Part shown: positions 1 to 8,624 of the stretch, in pieces
Numbering within the stretch: position 1 is the stretch's first letter
Layout of the letters: the number at the start of each line of letters is the position of its first letter
DNA from: Shewanella surugensis
Lineage (GTDB): Bacteria > Pseudomonadota > Gammaproteobacteria > Enterobacterales > Shewanellaceae
Reading direction: 5' to 3'
Assembly (NCBI RefSeq): GCF_023284005.1
Contig: NZ_JAKIKS010000035.1
Location: 1 to 44,944, forward strand
DNA: 44,944 nt
Made by a program: the position numbers and the translations under genes
The notes under the pieces: model-generated
The model's database searches: none
Told to the model about the DNA's origin: nothing
What the model saw: only the letters and a program-made list of their open reading frames with translations

Positions 1-29
1 ACCCACTCTTCATGAGAACGCTTAGTCAT
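1..29 (-). CDS. tnpA: IS66-family accessory protein TnpA, N-terminus only
   Basis: Only nine codons lie inside the window (MTKRSHEEW), read leftwards from an ATG at 29-27. A good ribosome binding site, AGGAG, lies on the minus strand at 36-40. The MTKR-x-x-E-x-W opening is typical of the small TnpA protein that starts IS66-family operons. The rest of the gene is outside the window, so the family call rests on this short motif and on the element end seen at about 88-110. Confidence 0.55.
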
Positions 30-30
30 A

Positions 31-60
31 TTAACTCCTGATATCATAGTCAGGGGTTAA
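31..60 (-). promoter_or_regulatory. Hairpin that can hide the tnpA ribosome binding site
   Basis: Positions 31-41 and 50-60 form an inverted repeat (TTAAC-t-CCTGA / TCAGG-g-GTTAA) with an 8-nt loop and one mismatch. The arm next to tnpA contains the AGGAG ribosome binding site. Transcripts entering from outside would fold this hairpin and block translation. That is a known way for insertion sequences to avoid activation by read-through; its use here is inference. Confidence 0.5.
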
Positions 61-110
61 CATAAGGGATCGATGAACACGGTTGAAGATGTACTTGCTC
101 GGACGGTTAC

Positions 111-324
111 GTTTTACATCAAGTAACCTCCAGATCAACAGAACATAGCCATTTCATTTGGAACATAAACTCGGGGAATATTAACAATACGATAAAAATA
201 AATCCGCCACCCCCCCACCCCCGATTAACAAAGAGAAGTAGTCTAAAATGAATAAATGAACATGGCTCAAATCAATATGAACTGACTCAAGAATACATGG
301 ATACATTTTAAAAGGAGAAGGATC
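111..324. other. Non-coding stretch beside the IS end
   Basis: No convincing reading frame is present. The only feature is a pair of C-runs at 210-216 and 218-222. A strong AAGGAG ribosome binding site follows at 312-317, just ahead of the broken gene. Confidence 0.5.
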
Positions 325-628
325 TTGAATTTAAAGAAAATATGTTACTCAGTTATGGATTTGCGGTCAACGCCACTCCTCATACTCCGCCTTAGTCATC
401 AATGACAACCAAGAAGCTAATATTCTGTCTTTTTTACCCAATAAAAACCATTCTATTCATCATCACAGCATCTCGATTCGACTCGCAAACGAAGAAAATG
501 AGAACCTCTATGAAAAGAAGTACCGAGATGAATATGAATACGGTCATGGCAACGAAGATGAAAACCAACATGACAACGAGCACGAAAACGAACAAGAAAA
601 TGAAAGAGGTAATAATCAAGTCACGTAA
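325..628 (+). pseudogene. Frameshifted gene for an acidic, His/Glu/Asn-rich protein
   Basis: A strong ribosome binding site (AAGGAGAAGG, 312-321) precedes a TTG at 325 whose frame (MNLKKICYSV...) stops at 403-405. A second frame, 342-395, reads MLLSYGFAVNATPHTPP and looks like the end of a signal peptide. A third frame is open from 335 to the TAA at 626-628 without an ATG. From about 480 it encodes a very biased tail: ENENLYEKKYRDEYEYGHGN, followed by alternating H/D/E/N residues and ending NNQVT. The composition of that third frame looks like real protein. Together the frames suggest one small exported protein broken by one or two frameshifts. The Met/Lys/Thr-rich frame 402-632 and the hydrophobic antisense frame are its shadows. 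Function unknown; metal binding is conceivable from composition only. Confidence 0.4.
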
Positions 629-699
629 CTAAAAATCAATATTACTTTTTAAGTCGATAATGTAAACAATATGCTTGTATTGTCGATGTCGACTGAATT

Positions 700-721
700 G
701 GAGATCAATAAAGAGATCTCC
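700..721. terminator. Possible weak terminator hairpin
   Basis: GGAGATC (700-706) pairs with GATCTCC (715-721) across an 8-nt loop. There is no clear T-run on either side. It lies between the broken gene and the 3' end of the SGNH hydrolase gene. Confidence 0.35.
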
Positions 722-760
722 ATAACCCCATTAACATAATCATTTTCAGATTTTAATGTA

Positions 761-1405
761 TTATTTAGCCAACACAGTCGCAGATACTCGGTTTGCCAAC
801 ACCTTACCTAAAATGGCATGTTGCCCTTTATCCAAATGAATACCATCAATGGCACTCGTCTCAACCACTGACGCTGCATCAAAATATAACGTTTGATAAG
901 CCTGTGCAATAATGGCATATTCAGCGGATAAACCTTGGCTTCGAAGCTCAGCCCCCTCCAGTTTATAAGCAATCACCCCCCGCGCTTTTTTTAAATGAGG
1001 CGGAGCCACCACCATGATCTCAGGGATCGGCATACCCGGTTCAACTTGAGCCTGACGGATAATATTAATCAGCTTCACCAGACCTTGACCAGACAAAGCA
1101 ACACTGATGTTATGAGTACACTGAAAATCATTGATCCCAAGCATAAGGATCACCAACTTCAATGGCGAATGCATTTCGATCACTTGAGCTAAGCCTTGTG
1201 AACCATCTCGGCCCGGTCTAAAAGGATCGTTCCACACAGTGCGGCGGCCATTTAAACAGTTTTCAATCACGCGCACCGATTTACCTTTCTCCAACAACAG
1301 GTTTTCCATGACACCTGGCCAACGTTCATCAAAAGATAAGCGTTTACGAGTATTCGGGATAATCCCCCACGTGAGACTGTCTGAGTAAACTAAAATATTG
1401 TCCAT
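761..1405 (-). CDS. SGNH/GDSL-family hydrolase (arylesterase-like)
   Basis: A 214-residue cytosolic esterase or lipase of the SGNH superfamily. Block I reads SDSLTWG (residues 8-14), with Ser10 as the likely nucleophile; the usual first Gly of GDS is Ser here. Asn52 in NGRRT is a block II candidate, GIND (90-93) supplies the block III Asn, and DGIH (187-190) supplies the Asp and His of the triad. The LTWG ending is typical of the TesA/arylesterase branch. No signal peptide is visible. It stands alone, minus strand, downstream of pepN and separated from it by a strong terminator. The natural substrate cannot be read from sequence. Confidence 0.8.
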   Translation of the reverse strand: MDNILVYSDSLTWGIIPNTRKRLSFDERWPGVMENLLLEKGKSVRVIENCLNGRRTVWNDPFRPGRDGSQGLAQVIEMHSPLKLVILMLGINDFQCTHNISVALSGQGLVKLINIIRQAQVEPGMPIPEIMVVAPPHLKKARGVIAYKLEGAELRSQGLSAEYAIIAQAYQTLYFDAASVVETSAIDGIHLDKGQHAILGKVLANRVSATVLAK

Positions 1406-1503
1406 AATAAACTTAACATCCTGTTACAACTAAGATTTAAAGTTTAAGCCAAAATAGCGTTAACCACAAACGTTGATTTCTGCTTATCGGCCTAATTGAC
1501 GAT

Positions 1504-1533
1504 AAAAAAGGCTTTCCTAACAGAAGGAAAGCC
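1504..1533 (-). terminator. Rho-independent terminator of pepN
   Basis: On the minus strand GGCTTTCCT pairs with AGGAAAGCC around a short loop (1510-1533), followed directly by TTTTTT (1509-1504). It lies about 40 bp past the pepN stop codon. Confidence 0.85.
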
Positions 1534-1571
1534 TGAGTATTCACTCTTATTAGAGGTCCATGCAGTAAACG

Positions 1572-4139
1572 TTACGCCATTTCTAATGCCTTAGACACTT
1601 TCTCAAACAAGTCTTTAGACAGATCCGGTAAATCAAGCAATTGCTGCAGTGACGCTTTCATCAAACGTTGACGCTCAACATCAAACTTTTTAAACTGAAT
1701 AAGCGGCGTGATGATCCTTGCAGCCACTTGTGGATTAACACTATTGAGCTTAACTAAGATATCGGTAATAAATTGATAGCCTTTACCGTCTACTCGATGA
1801 AACTGTTCCACATTACCACTGGCAAACATACCAATTAACGAACGAACACGATTGGGGTTCGATAGGCTAAATGCTTGATGCTCAAGCAATACCGTTAAAT
1901 GCGCAATACAGTCTTTATCATTCAAAGCAGCTTGTAAACTAAACCACTTATCCATCACCAGAGGCGTATCAATCCATTCTTGCTCAAACGCTGTCATTAA
2001 GCGTTGACGAACATCAGATGCTTCACCATTGAGCGCCAATAATGCCCCTAAGCTGTTGGTCATATTATCGGCTTGATTAAATTGCGCAGCCGCTATGTCT
2101 TGATACAGATCATTACTTTGAATGAGTAACGCTAAACATTTATTTTTAAAGGCTCGCGCTCCCGCATCATCCATCGATTCAAGCTCTCTAAAACGCACTA
2201 ACAGCTCATCTTCACAAAACTGGGCAATTTGCGCTATTGCAAACTCTCTTGCCACTGCTAATTTATCTAAATCAACTTGTTCAACTTGTTCAATTAACGC
2301 AGAAAGACTCGGTAAGGTTAAAATTTCTGCGACTAACGCCTTGTCGAGTGCTGCATTCAAAATAACACCCTTAAACGCATCAATAATGCGAGGATCCAGC
2401 ATCATGGCTGTCCCTGAGTGTAAATGAGCCACATTCTCCCAAATGGCATGACTGAATAAATTCACTGAAGCTTCCCAACGGGCAACTTCACTGGTCGCAA
2501 ACGCCATAATATGCACCAGTTGCTCAATACTATAATCAAACTTTAACCGCACGGGTGCTGAAAAGTTTTGCAGTAATGACGCCACTGGTTGATGAGAAAG
2601 GCCATCAAAAATAAACGTTTGCGTGGACTCTTTCACATCAAGCACTTGCGATAAAATCGCCTCACCATCAGCACTCAACAGCTCAATGTCAAACGGAATG
2701 TGTAAGGGCCGTTTATCGAGCTTATCTGGCGTTTGTGGCGTCATTTGAGCAAGCGTTAACTGATAACACCCTGTCGCTGGATCATAGTCTTCTGTCACTG
2801 TCACCACTGGCGTGCCCGCTTGACGGTACCAACGTCTAAATTGGCTTAAATCAACATGGGATGCAGACTCCATGGCACCAACAAAATCATCACATGTGAC
2901 CGCTTGACCGTCATGACGCTCAATATACAACGCCATCCCCGCTTGAAAACGGCTCTCTCCCAGTAAAGTGTGGATCATGCGGATCACCTCCGCCCCTTTA
3001 TTATAAACGGTCACCGTATAGAAATTATTCATTTCGATTACCGAAGCGGGGCGAATAGGATGGGCCATTGGACCGGCATCTTCAGCAAACTGCTGATTTT
3101 TCATCACCCGAATCGCATGAATACGGTTAACCGCACGCGAACCAAGATCGGAACTGAACTCTTGGTCACGAAAAACGGTTAAGCCTTCTTTTAAACTGAG
3201 CTGAAACCAATCTCGGCAAGTCACCCTATTGCCCGTCCAGTTATGAAAATATTCATGACCTACAACCGATTCAATACCATGATAATCATCATCGGTTGCC
3301 GTGCGCTTATCGGCTAATACATATTTAGTATTAAACACATTAAGGCCTTTGTTCTCCATTGCCCCCATATTGAAAAAATCAACAGCAACGATCATATAGA
3401 TATCAAGATCGTACTCGAGATTAAATCGAGACTCATCCCAAGCCATCGACTTTTTCAATGAGGCAATAGCATGCTGCGCTTTATGACGATTACCTTTATC
3501 AACAAACACTTGTAATTTAACCTGACGACCACTCATGGTTTGATATTTATCTTCTAAAAGATCAAAATCCCCTGCAACAAGCGCAAATAAATAAGCAGGC
3601 TTAGGAAAAGGATCGTGCCATTTCACATAATGATGCAAGGCATCTACCTCACCTTGCTCAACGAGATTACCGTTACTTAAAAGATAAGGAAAGCCTTGCT
3701 TGGGTGCTGTAATGGTCACGGTATAAATGGCTAACACATCGGGTCTATCAAGAAAATAAGTGACACGTCTAAAGCCTTCGGCTTCACATTGGGTACAATA
3801 AGCCCCATCTGACATGTAAAGCCCTTCTAAACTTAAATTAGCCTCAGGATCCAGCTGAGTCACCACTTCTAATTCGAACGCATCAAGTGTGCTATCCACA
3901 GAGAGTTGGCCATCAATCGTTTGATAATCGACTTCCTCACCATTCACTTTAACGGACTTGAGATTAATATCGTCTCCATCTAACACTAATGCCTGTTGAT
4001 GTTGACCTTGCCTTAAGACTTGACTCGTTGCAGTCACTTGCGTGTCAGCCCCAGCTAAATTGACCACTAAATCTAAATGACTAATGGTAAATAATGGGGC
4101 CTGATAATCTTTTAAGTATTTAGCTTCCAATTGAGACAT
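1572..4139 (-). CDS. pepN: Aminopeptidase N (M1 metallopeptidase)
   Basis: An 855-residue cytosolic zinc aminopeptidase that removes N-terminal residues from peptides in protein turnover. The M1 exopeptidase motif GAMEN is at residues 259-263, the zinc site HEYFH at 295-299, and the third ligand Glu318 in SLKEGL. Length and architecture (N-terminal beta domain, catalytic domain, long alpha-helical C-terminal part) match the roughly 870-residue proteobacterial PepN. It is framed by its own terminator (1504-1533) and by the prc terminator (4191-4218), so it is probably transcribed alone. An AAGGGAAAG-like ribosome binding site precedes the start. Confidence 0.97.
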   Translation of the reverse strand: MSQLEAKYLKDYQAPLFTISHLDLVVNLAGADTQVTATSQVLRQGQHQQALVLDGDDINLKSVKVNGEEVDYQTIDGQLSVDSTLDAFELEVVTQLDPEANLSLEGLYMSDGAYCTQCEAEGFRRVTYFLDRPDVLAIYTVTITAPKQGFPYLLSNGNLVEQGEVDALHHYVKWHDPFPKPAYLFALVAGDFDLLEDKYQTMSGRQVKLQVFVDKGNRHKAQHAIASLKKSMAWDESRFNLEYDLDIYMIVAVDFFNMGAMENKGLNVFNTKYVLADKRTATDDDYHGIESVVGHEYFHNWTGNRVTCRDWFQLSLKEGLTVFRDQEFSSDLGSRAVNRIHAIRVMKNQQFAEDAGPMAHPIRPASVIEMNNFYTVTVYNKGAEVIRMIHTLLGESRFQAGMALYIERHDGQAVTCDDFVGAMESASHVDLSQFRRWYRQAGTPVVTVTEDYDPATGCYQLTLAQMTPQTPDKLDKRPLHIPFDIELLSADGEAILSQVLDVKESTQTFIFDGLSHQPVASLLQNFSAPVRLKFDYSIEQLVHIMAFATSEVARWEASVNLFSHAIWENVAHLHSGTAMMLDPRIIDAFKGVILNAALDKALVAEILTLPSLSALIEQVEQVDLDKLAVAREFAIAQIAQFCEDELLVRFRELESMDDAGARAFKNKCLALLIQSNDLYQDIAAAQFNQADNMTNSLGALLALNGEASDVRQRLMTAFEQEWIDTPLVMDKWFSLQAALNDKDCIAHLTVLLEHQAFSLSNPNRVRSLIGMFASGNVEQFHRVDGKGYQFITDILVKLNSVNPQVAARIITPLIQFKKFDVERQRLMKASLQQLLDLPDLSKDLFEKVSKALEMA

Positions 4140-4190
4140 ACTCAGCTTTCCCTTTTTATTAATTTAATCTGTTTTATTACGATATACATA

Positions 4191-4218
4191 AAAAAAACGC
4201 GCCATAGGCGCGTTTTTT
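4191..4218. terminator. Terminator of prc (bidirectional shape)
   Basis: The stem ACGCGCC / GGCGCGT (4197-4203 and 4207-4213) has a 3-nt loop, with an A-run on one side and a T-run on the other, so it can act on either strand. It ends the proQ-prc transcript before pepN. Confidence 0.85.
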
Positions 4219-4251
4219 ATTTAAAATCAACGGTAATTACTGCGCTTTAGC

Positions 4252-6276
4252 TTACTTTTCCGCTGTCGCTAAATCCAATGTAATGTAAACCGTTTCGTTA
4301 AGAAACGCATCCACAGGCTCCACTTTATCGTCAACATCATCAAGCGACTTCACTTTCGCAAGGCCCGCTTTAACGCGGCGTTCATTAACGCGATCGAGTT
4401 GCTTCTTATCGTTGGTTTCACGTTCAGCTAAACGTTCACTTTCAACTAAAGAAACGCTTTTTTCATCATGATGTTTCTTAAATTCAGTAATATCGCTATT
4501 AATATAGCCAAATTCAACATCGGTCTTAATGCGTTGTTCATAATTTTGATCAAGCTGAGCAATTATTCCAGGATTAATATCATCAACCGTTTTGTACTTA
4601 GCCACGGGAACCTTATCCCAAGGCAGCGCATTTTTAGACTCAGCTTCACCGTATTCACCCGGCTCTAATGCACTGGGGAATTTAATATCAGGCGTGACCC
4701 CTTTCAATTGAGTACTGCCACCGTTAATACGATAAAACTTAGCAATGGTGTATTGAACATGACCCAGCGGCTTATCATATAAATCATAAATACGCCCTAA
4801 GCTTTTATGTTGCTGTACCGTTCCTTTACCGTAGGTTGACTCGCCCACAATTAAGGCTCTGTCGTAATCTTGCAACGCCGCGGCAAAAATCTCTGATGCT
4901 GATGCACTGTAACGATCCACCATCACAGTTAACGGACCAGCGTAAGCAGTTTTACCGTCATTATCACGGTTTTGTGTTACACGACCATTCGCATCTCGAA
5001 TTTGAACAACGGGGCCTTGATCAATAAACAGGCCCGTTAAAAGTGATGCTTCAGTTAACGCCCCGCCCCCATTACCACGCAAATCGATGATAATGCCATC
5101 TACTTTGCTTTCTTTTAACGAAGCCAACTCTTTTGATACGTCTTTTGACAATCCCATGTAAAAACCTGGAATTTTAATCACGCCCACTTTACGTCCAGCG
5201 TAGACCCCTTCTTCAGGTTCAATTACTTTAGAACTTGCGGCACGATCTTCTAAACGAATTTTATCGCGAGTAATGGTAACATTGAATGTCTTAGCAGATG
5301 AGCCACCTTTTTTGGGTGAAATCTCTAAAGTCACTTTACTGCCTTTAGGCCCTTTAATCAGCTCAACCACATCATCAAGACGCCAGCCGATCACATCAAC
5401 CATTTCTTTGCCGTCTTGCGCCACACCCACAATTTTATCTTCAGGGGCGAGTTTATCGCTACTGGCCGCAGGGCCACCGGCCACTAAACTCTTAATAACG
5501 GTATAATCATTATCCATTTGCAGAACCGCTCCAATCCCTTCAAGGCTTAAGTTCATTTCCATTTGGAAACGCTCAGCATTACGAGGAGAAAGATAACTGG
5601 TATGGGGCTCTACGGTTCGAGCAAAGGCGTTCATCACGGCTTGAAACACATCTTCGCTGTTTGTTTGGCTTAAACGTTTAATCGCATTGTTATAGCGTTT
5701 GGTCAACACCGAGACAATTTCTTCCCACGTTTTACCTGCTAATTTTAAATTCAACGCATCGTATTTGACACGTTCACGCCACAGCTCATTGAGCTCAGCT
5801 TCTGTTTTTGGCCAAGGCGCATCTTCTCTATCAAATTGATAGTTATCGCCAGCCACATCGAAATTCATTTTTTTATCGAGTAAAGACAACGCATAGGCAA
5901 AACGCTCATAACGTCGCTTTTCGGTGATTTGAAACATGTTATAAGCAGGTTTCAAATCGCCTGTTTCTAACATAGTATCAAATTTTTTCGCATAAACTTG
6001 AAAGCCATCAATATCAGATTGCAGCAATACATTTCGACGGTAATCAAGTTGTTTAAGGTAGCTATCGAAAACTTGCTCAGAAAATGCATCATCGAGAACA
6101 AATCGACGATAGTGAGAACGATTAAACAAATCCGTTACTCGCTTACTTGCAACCTTATGCTGAGGCTCCTGCTTTAAAGCGGGTAACTCGCTGAAGGGGA
6201 TTGAAGGGCTAACGGCCCAGGCAGAAAATCCTACAAAAATACTGACGACTGTTGCAGCCAGAATGAGTTTTCGCAT
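4252..6276 (-). CDS. prc: Carboxy-terminal (tail-specific) protease Prc/Tsp
   Basis: A 674-residue periplasmic serine protease of family S41, which degrades proteins with non-polar C-termini and trims cell-envelope proteins. The start chosen is the ATG at 6276, preceded by AAGGAG ten bases upstream; two TTG codons in frame before it are ignored. A signal peptide (MRKLILAATVVSIFVGFSAW) is visible. A PDZ domain spans roughly residues 240-335. The Ser/Lys dyad is recognisable: Ser459 in SASASEIFA and Lys484 in TYGKGTVQQ, with Asp470 between, at the same spacing as Ser452/Asp463/Lys477 of E. coli Tsp. It lies 29 bp downstream of proQ, the same pairing as in E. coli. Confidence 0.97.
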   Translation of the reverse strand: MRKLILAATVVSIFVGFSAWAVSPSIPFSELPALKQEPQHKVASKRVTDLFNRSHYRRFVLDDAFSEQVFDSYLKQLDYRRNVLLQSDIDGFQVYAKKFDTMLETGDLKPAYNMFQITEKRRYERFAYALSLLDKKMNFDVAGDNYQFDREDAPWPKTEAELNELWRERVKYDALNLKLAGKTWEEIVSVLTKRYNNAIKRLSQTNSEDVFQAVMNAFARTVEPHTSYLSPRNAERFQMEMNLSLEGIGAVLQMDNDYTVIKSLVAGGPAASSDKLAPEDKIVGVAQDGKEMVDVIGWRLDDVVELIKGPKGSKVTLEISPKKGGSSAKTFNVTITRDKIRLEDRAASSKVIEPEEGVYAGRKVGVIKIPGFYMGLSKDVSKELASLKESKVDGIIIDLRGNGGGALTEASLLTGLFIDQGPVVQIRDANGRVTQNRDNDGKTAYAGPLTVMVDRYSASASEIFAAALQDYDRALIVGESTYGKGTVQQHKSLGRIYDLYDKPLGHVQYTIAKFYRINGGSTQLKGVTPDIKFPSALEPGEYGEAESKNALPWDKVPVAKYKTVDDINPGIIAQLDQNYEQRIKTDVEFGYINSDITEFKKHHDEKSVSLVESERLAERETNDKKQLDRVNERRVKAGLAKVKSLDDVDDKVEPVDAFLNETVYITLDLATAEK

Positions 6277-6305
6277 CAACAAGTTACTCCTTTACTATTT
6301 CGCCA

Positions 6306-6947
6306 TTACAGCATTATATGTTCAGCTCGAACTTTTACCGTCACACCTGAATCTAACTGAACGCTCACATCTTCTTTTTTGATATCCAAAATAATGCCAG
6401 CGATAGGAGACTTCCCAAGCTTAACATTAACACGTTGATTTTGCTTTAATTCAGTAAGCACAGCGGGTACAAGTTCAATCTTAGGTGCAGGTTTCTTTTC
6501 AGGCTTGCTTGCTTTAGCGGCAGGAGCACGCTTCGGCGCGGTTTTCTTAACAGGTTTTTTGTTGACTTTAGGCGCTTTCTCAGCATTTTTAGCCGCTTGA
6601 GCTAATCGCTTTTCTTTGGCCTTTTCTTGACTCGCTTTCAATGTGGTTTGAGCATGCTCAATATGCTCTTTATCTAATTCACCACAACTTTGTCCTTCTA
6701 AATCAATACGTTGGACTCCAACCTTAATACATTTCAAATAACGCCAGCTACTGGTATAGCGACGTAATGCTATTCTCAATTGAGTTTTACTGACTTTAGA
6801 ATCATCAGATAACCTTTCAGCCAAATCCTGAAACAATCCAATCTTTAATGGCTTAGTTTCACCTTCAGCTATAAAGCATAAAGGAAATGTTTCATACAAA
6901 TACGCAAGAATTGCGTTGGTGTCGGTCAACTTTTCTGTTGATTCCAT
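6306..6947 (-). CDS. proQ: RNA chaperone ProQ
   Basis: A FinO/ProQ-family RNA chaperone of about 213 residues that binds structured small RNAs and mRNA 3' ends. The start is placed at the ATG at 6947 (MESTEKLTDTNAILAYLYE). GGAAG lies just upstream of it, and known ProQ proteins begin this way; the ten codons before it are probably not translated. The FinO-like domain (about residues 1-115) includes the family signature FPLCF...KPLKIGLFQDL. A Lys/Ala/Pro-rich linker (about 120-160) and a small C-terminal Tudor-like beta domain follow, ending SVQLDSGVTVKVRAEHIML. It is co-oriented and nearly contiguous with prc. Confidence 0.95.
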   Translation of the reverse strand: MESTEKLTDTNAILAYLYETFPLCFIAEGETKPLKIGLFQDLAERLSDDSKVSKTQLRIALRRYTSSWRYLKCIKVGVQRIDLEGQSCGELDKEHIEHAQTTLKASQEKAKEKRLAQAAKNAEKAPKVNKKPVKKTAPKRAPAAKASKPEKKPAPKIELVPAVLTELKQNQRVNVKLGKSPIAGIILDIKKEDVSVQLDSGVTVKVRAEHIML

Positions 6948-7241
6948 CATTACTTCCACAGTTTTAAAAAAGGGCACATTAAAAAACCATATAATCGTAT
7001 ATAAGTTTTAAGTGTCGTTTATATTTATCTGAATCCACGTAAAAATAAAGCATAAATTGACAATCATTTTTATTTTTAACGTTTTTCCTACAGACATACC
7101 TTAGCAATTACAAAGAATAAACGCCAAGCATTCATTCCAACAAGTAAAATAGCCTACTTGAGTTTTGTAATTTATCAAACCGCCTATTATAAGCACAGTA
7201 GCCATGAATGCGACCATCTATTACCCATAATAGACGAGCAT

Positions 7242-7700
7242 TTAACCAAATAAGCAACTTTCGAAGCTTTTAACCACAGCTTCAAGGCCAATTTGATCGT
7301 TTTTAGTGAATCTTGCTAACGAAGCACTATCGATATCTAACACACCAATAACGCTTCCATCACGGCAAAGCGGGATCACCAATTCAGAATTGCTGGCTGC
7401 ATCACAGGCAATATGCCCTTTAAATTGATGTACATCATCTATTCGCTGAGTTTTATGTAAACTCACAGCAGCACCACAAACACCTTTATCGAGAGGAATA
7501 CGTGTACAAGCCACCTTCCCCTGAAAAGGACCTAACACTAATTGCTCGTTTTTCATCAAATAAAAACCAACCCAATTAATATCACTCATACTTTCGTTCA
7601 GCAAAGCCGAAAAATTCGCCATTGCACACACTAAATCGTCTTCTCCAGCAAATAGCGCCTGAACTTGACGATCGAGTACATCATAATCTTCAACACTCAT
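7242..7700 (-). CDS. msrC: Free methionine-(R)-sulfoxide reductase (GAF-domain)
   Basis: A 152-residue single GAF-domain enzyme that reduces free Met-R-sulfoxide in the cytosol. Three cysteines, Cys65, Cys75 and Cys99 (in VACTRIP, GVCGAA and HIACDAA), have the same spacing (10 and 24) as the redox cysteines Cys84/94/118 of E. coli MsrC (YebR). Length is normal for the short bacterial form. It sits upstream of proQ on the same strand, as in E. coli, with a gap of about 290 bp. No separate terminator is visible. Confidence 0.93.
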   Translation of the reverse strand: MSVEDYDVLDRQVQALFAGEDDLVCAMANFSALLNESMSDINWVGFYLMKNEQLVLGPFQGKVACTRIPLDKGVCGAAVSLHKTQRIDDVHQFKGHIACDAASNSELVIPLCRDGSVIGVLDIDSASLARFTKNDQIGLEAVVKSFESCLFG

Positions 7701-8284
7701 CCAACTTCCTAACTAGCCCATTCTAATACGCTAAAGCGATTAGTATCAAAGCCAAAAAATAATGATGCATTCTACCAGCTCGGCAGTCTAACAAACAACT
7801 ATATTGAAATCCTAGTGACTTTTCTATGACAGCCCCATGCCTAATTGTGACATTGAGATTGACCCTCTTCGAAATTTCACCTTATCTCTGGCGATTAATG
7901 AAACACTTTATAAGCACCAGACACTGTAGCGATAAGTCAAAATAATCAATATAACGGTTAGTTTAACCGTGAAAAACAGTATAGCCAATACTTATCATCC
8001 CGAAGCCATACGCAAGTCACAAACAAACCTGATACAACAAAACAGCTCCCCCAGATTTAACGAGGGAAAATTCAGCATTTATTTTAAAATAAACCAAGAA
8101 AATGATAAAACTTAAGTATATTTCCAAGCCACTTGAAGATGCAGGATTCAGCTGGCTTGGGTATAAAATGTCGTGATCACATGGATTTAAGTGAACGACC
8201 TGACGGTCTTCTTAGTAGCGGATGGCTTGGGTATAAGCCTAACATAATAACATCCAAAGCTTATTGAGCTGAGGATCAGGCAAT
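7701..8284. other. Intergenic region between msrC and yebG
   Basis: No gene is seen. A short perfect inverted repeat, ACGGTTA/TAACCGT (7954-7960 and 7964-7970), could be an operator or a small hairpin. The right-hand third holds the repeat element listed at 8124-8236. Confidence 0.5.
8124..8236. repeat. Dispersed repeat related to the 26.1-26.4 kb MITE
   Basis: CCAAGCCA (8124-8131) and TGGCTTGG (8153-8160) flank a core, CTTGAAGATGCAGGATTCAG (8132-8151), whose last 17 bases recur in the terminal region of the MITE at 26376-26412. The 14-mer TGGCTTGGGTATAA occurs twice (8153-8166 and 8223-8236). It looks like a partial or rearranged copy of the same repeat family. Exact ends are uncertain. Confidence 0.6.
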
Positions 8285-8596
8285 TCAAGCCACTTCTTCA
8301 GAGGCCTTTTTCATCGTTCTTTTTTTAGTGCCAGGAGACTTTACCGTCACAGGTTCTTCTTTTGTACTCGAACCGCCTTTAAGTACTTTCATAAACTCAT
8401 CTCTATGCTTAGCAAGATAAAAACTGAGACTTTCGCAGGTAGCATCATCAATATCCAGCGCTGCTTCGGCTAACAGCGGCTGAAGGTTATCAGCGATATC
8501 CAGCATTTTGTCATAGGCATCCGCATCTTTCTTTGATGTAAATGTCATTTTTTCTACCCCTTCTCTAACCACAACAAATTGTGTGATAACGGCCAT
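8285..8596 (-). CDS. yebG: YebG family DNA-damage-inducible protein
   Basis: A 103-residue protein whose first half closely follows E. coli YebG: MAV-x(5)-VV-REG-x-EKM-x-FTSKK-x-ADAYDKMLD-x-AD. The C-terminal tail is Lys/Thr/Glu-rich and variable, as in the family. YebG is an SOS-regulon protein of unknown biochemical role. A perfect LexA-type box sits 12 bp upstream of the start codon, supporting the identity and SOS control. GGAG precedes the ATG. Monocistronic, minus strand. Confidence 0.9.
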   Translation of the reverse strand: MAVITQFVVVREGVEKMTFTSKKDADAYDKMLDIADNLQPLLAEAALDIDDATCESLSFYLAKHRDEFMKVLKGGSSTKEEPVTVKSPGTKKRTMKKASEEVA

Positions 8597-8608
8597 AAGT
8601 TACTCCAT

Positions 8609-8624
8609 ACTGTTTTTATATACA
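8609..8624 (-). promoter_or_regulatory. LexA (SOS) box of yebG
   Basis: CTGTTTTTATATACAG matches the gammaproteobacterial LexA consensus CTGT-N8-ACAG exactly and lies just upstream of yebG. LexA bound here would repress yebG until DNA damage. Confidence 0.9.

Larger units (their letters stand above)
1..110 (-). mobile_element. End of an IS66-like insertion sequence
   Basis: Read on the minus strand, the putative terminus starts GTAACCGTCCGAGCAAG at 110. IS66-family ends characteristically start with GTAA. About 80 bp of leader then runs to the tnpA start at 29. The other end is outside the window, so the terminal inverted repeat and the 8-bp target duplication expected for IS66 cannot be checked here. 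The boundary at 110 is inferred. Confidence 0.5.

Noticed and set aside
434..619. Hydrophobic 61-residue minus-strand frame (possible membrane peptide)
   Set aside because: It is the exact antisense of the acidic, polar coding-like tail at 480-628; antisense of Glu/Asn/Asp codons gives Phe/Val/Ile. No ribosome binding site.
402..632. Met/Lys/Thr-rich 76-residue plus-strand frame
   Set aside because: It overlaps, in another phase, the frame with strong E/N/H bias; its own composition looks like a frame-shifted reading and its ATG has no ribosome binding site.
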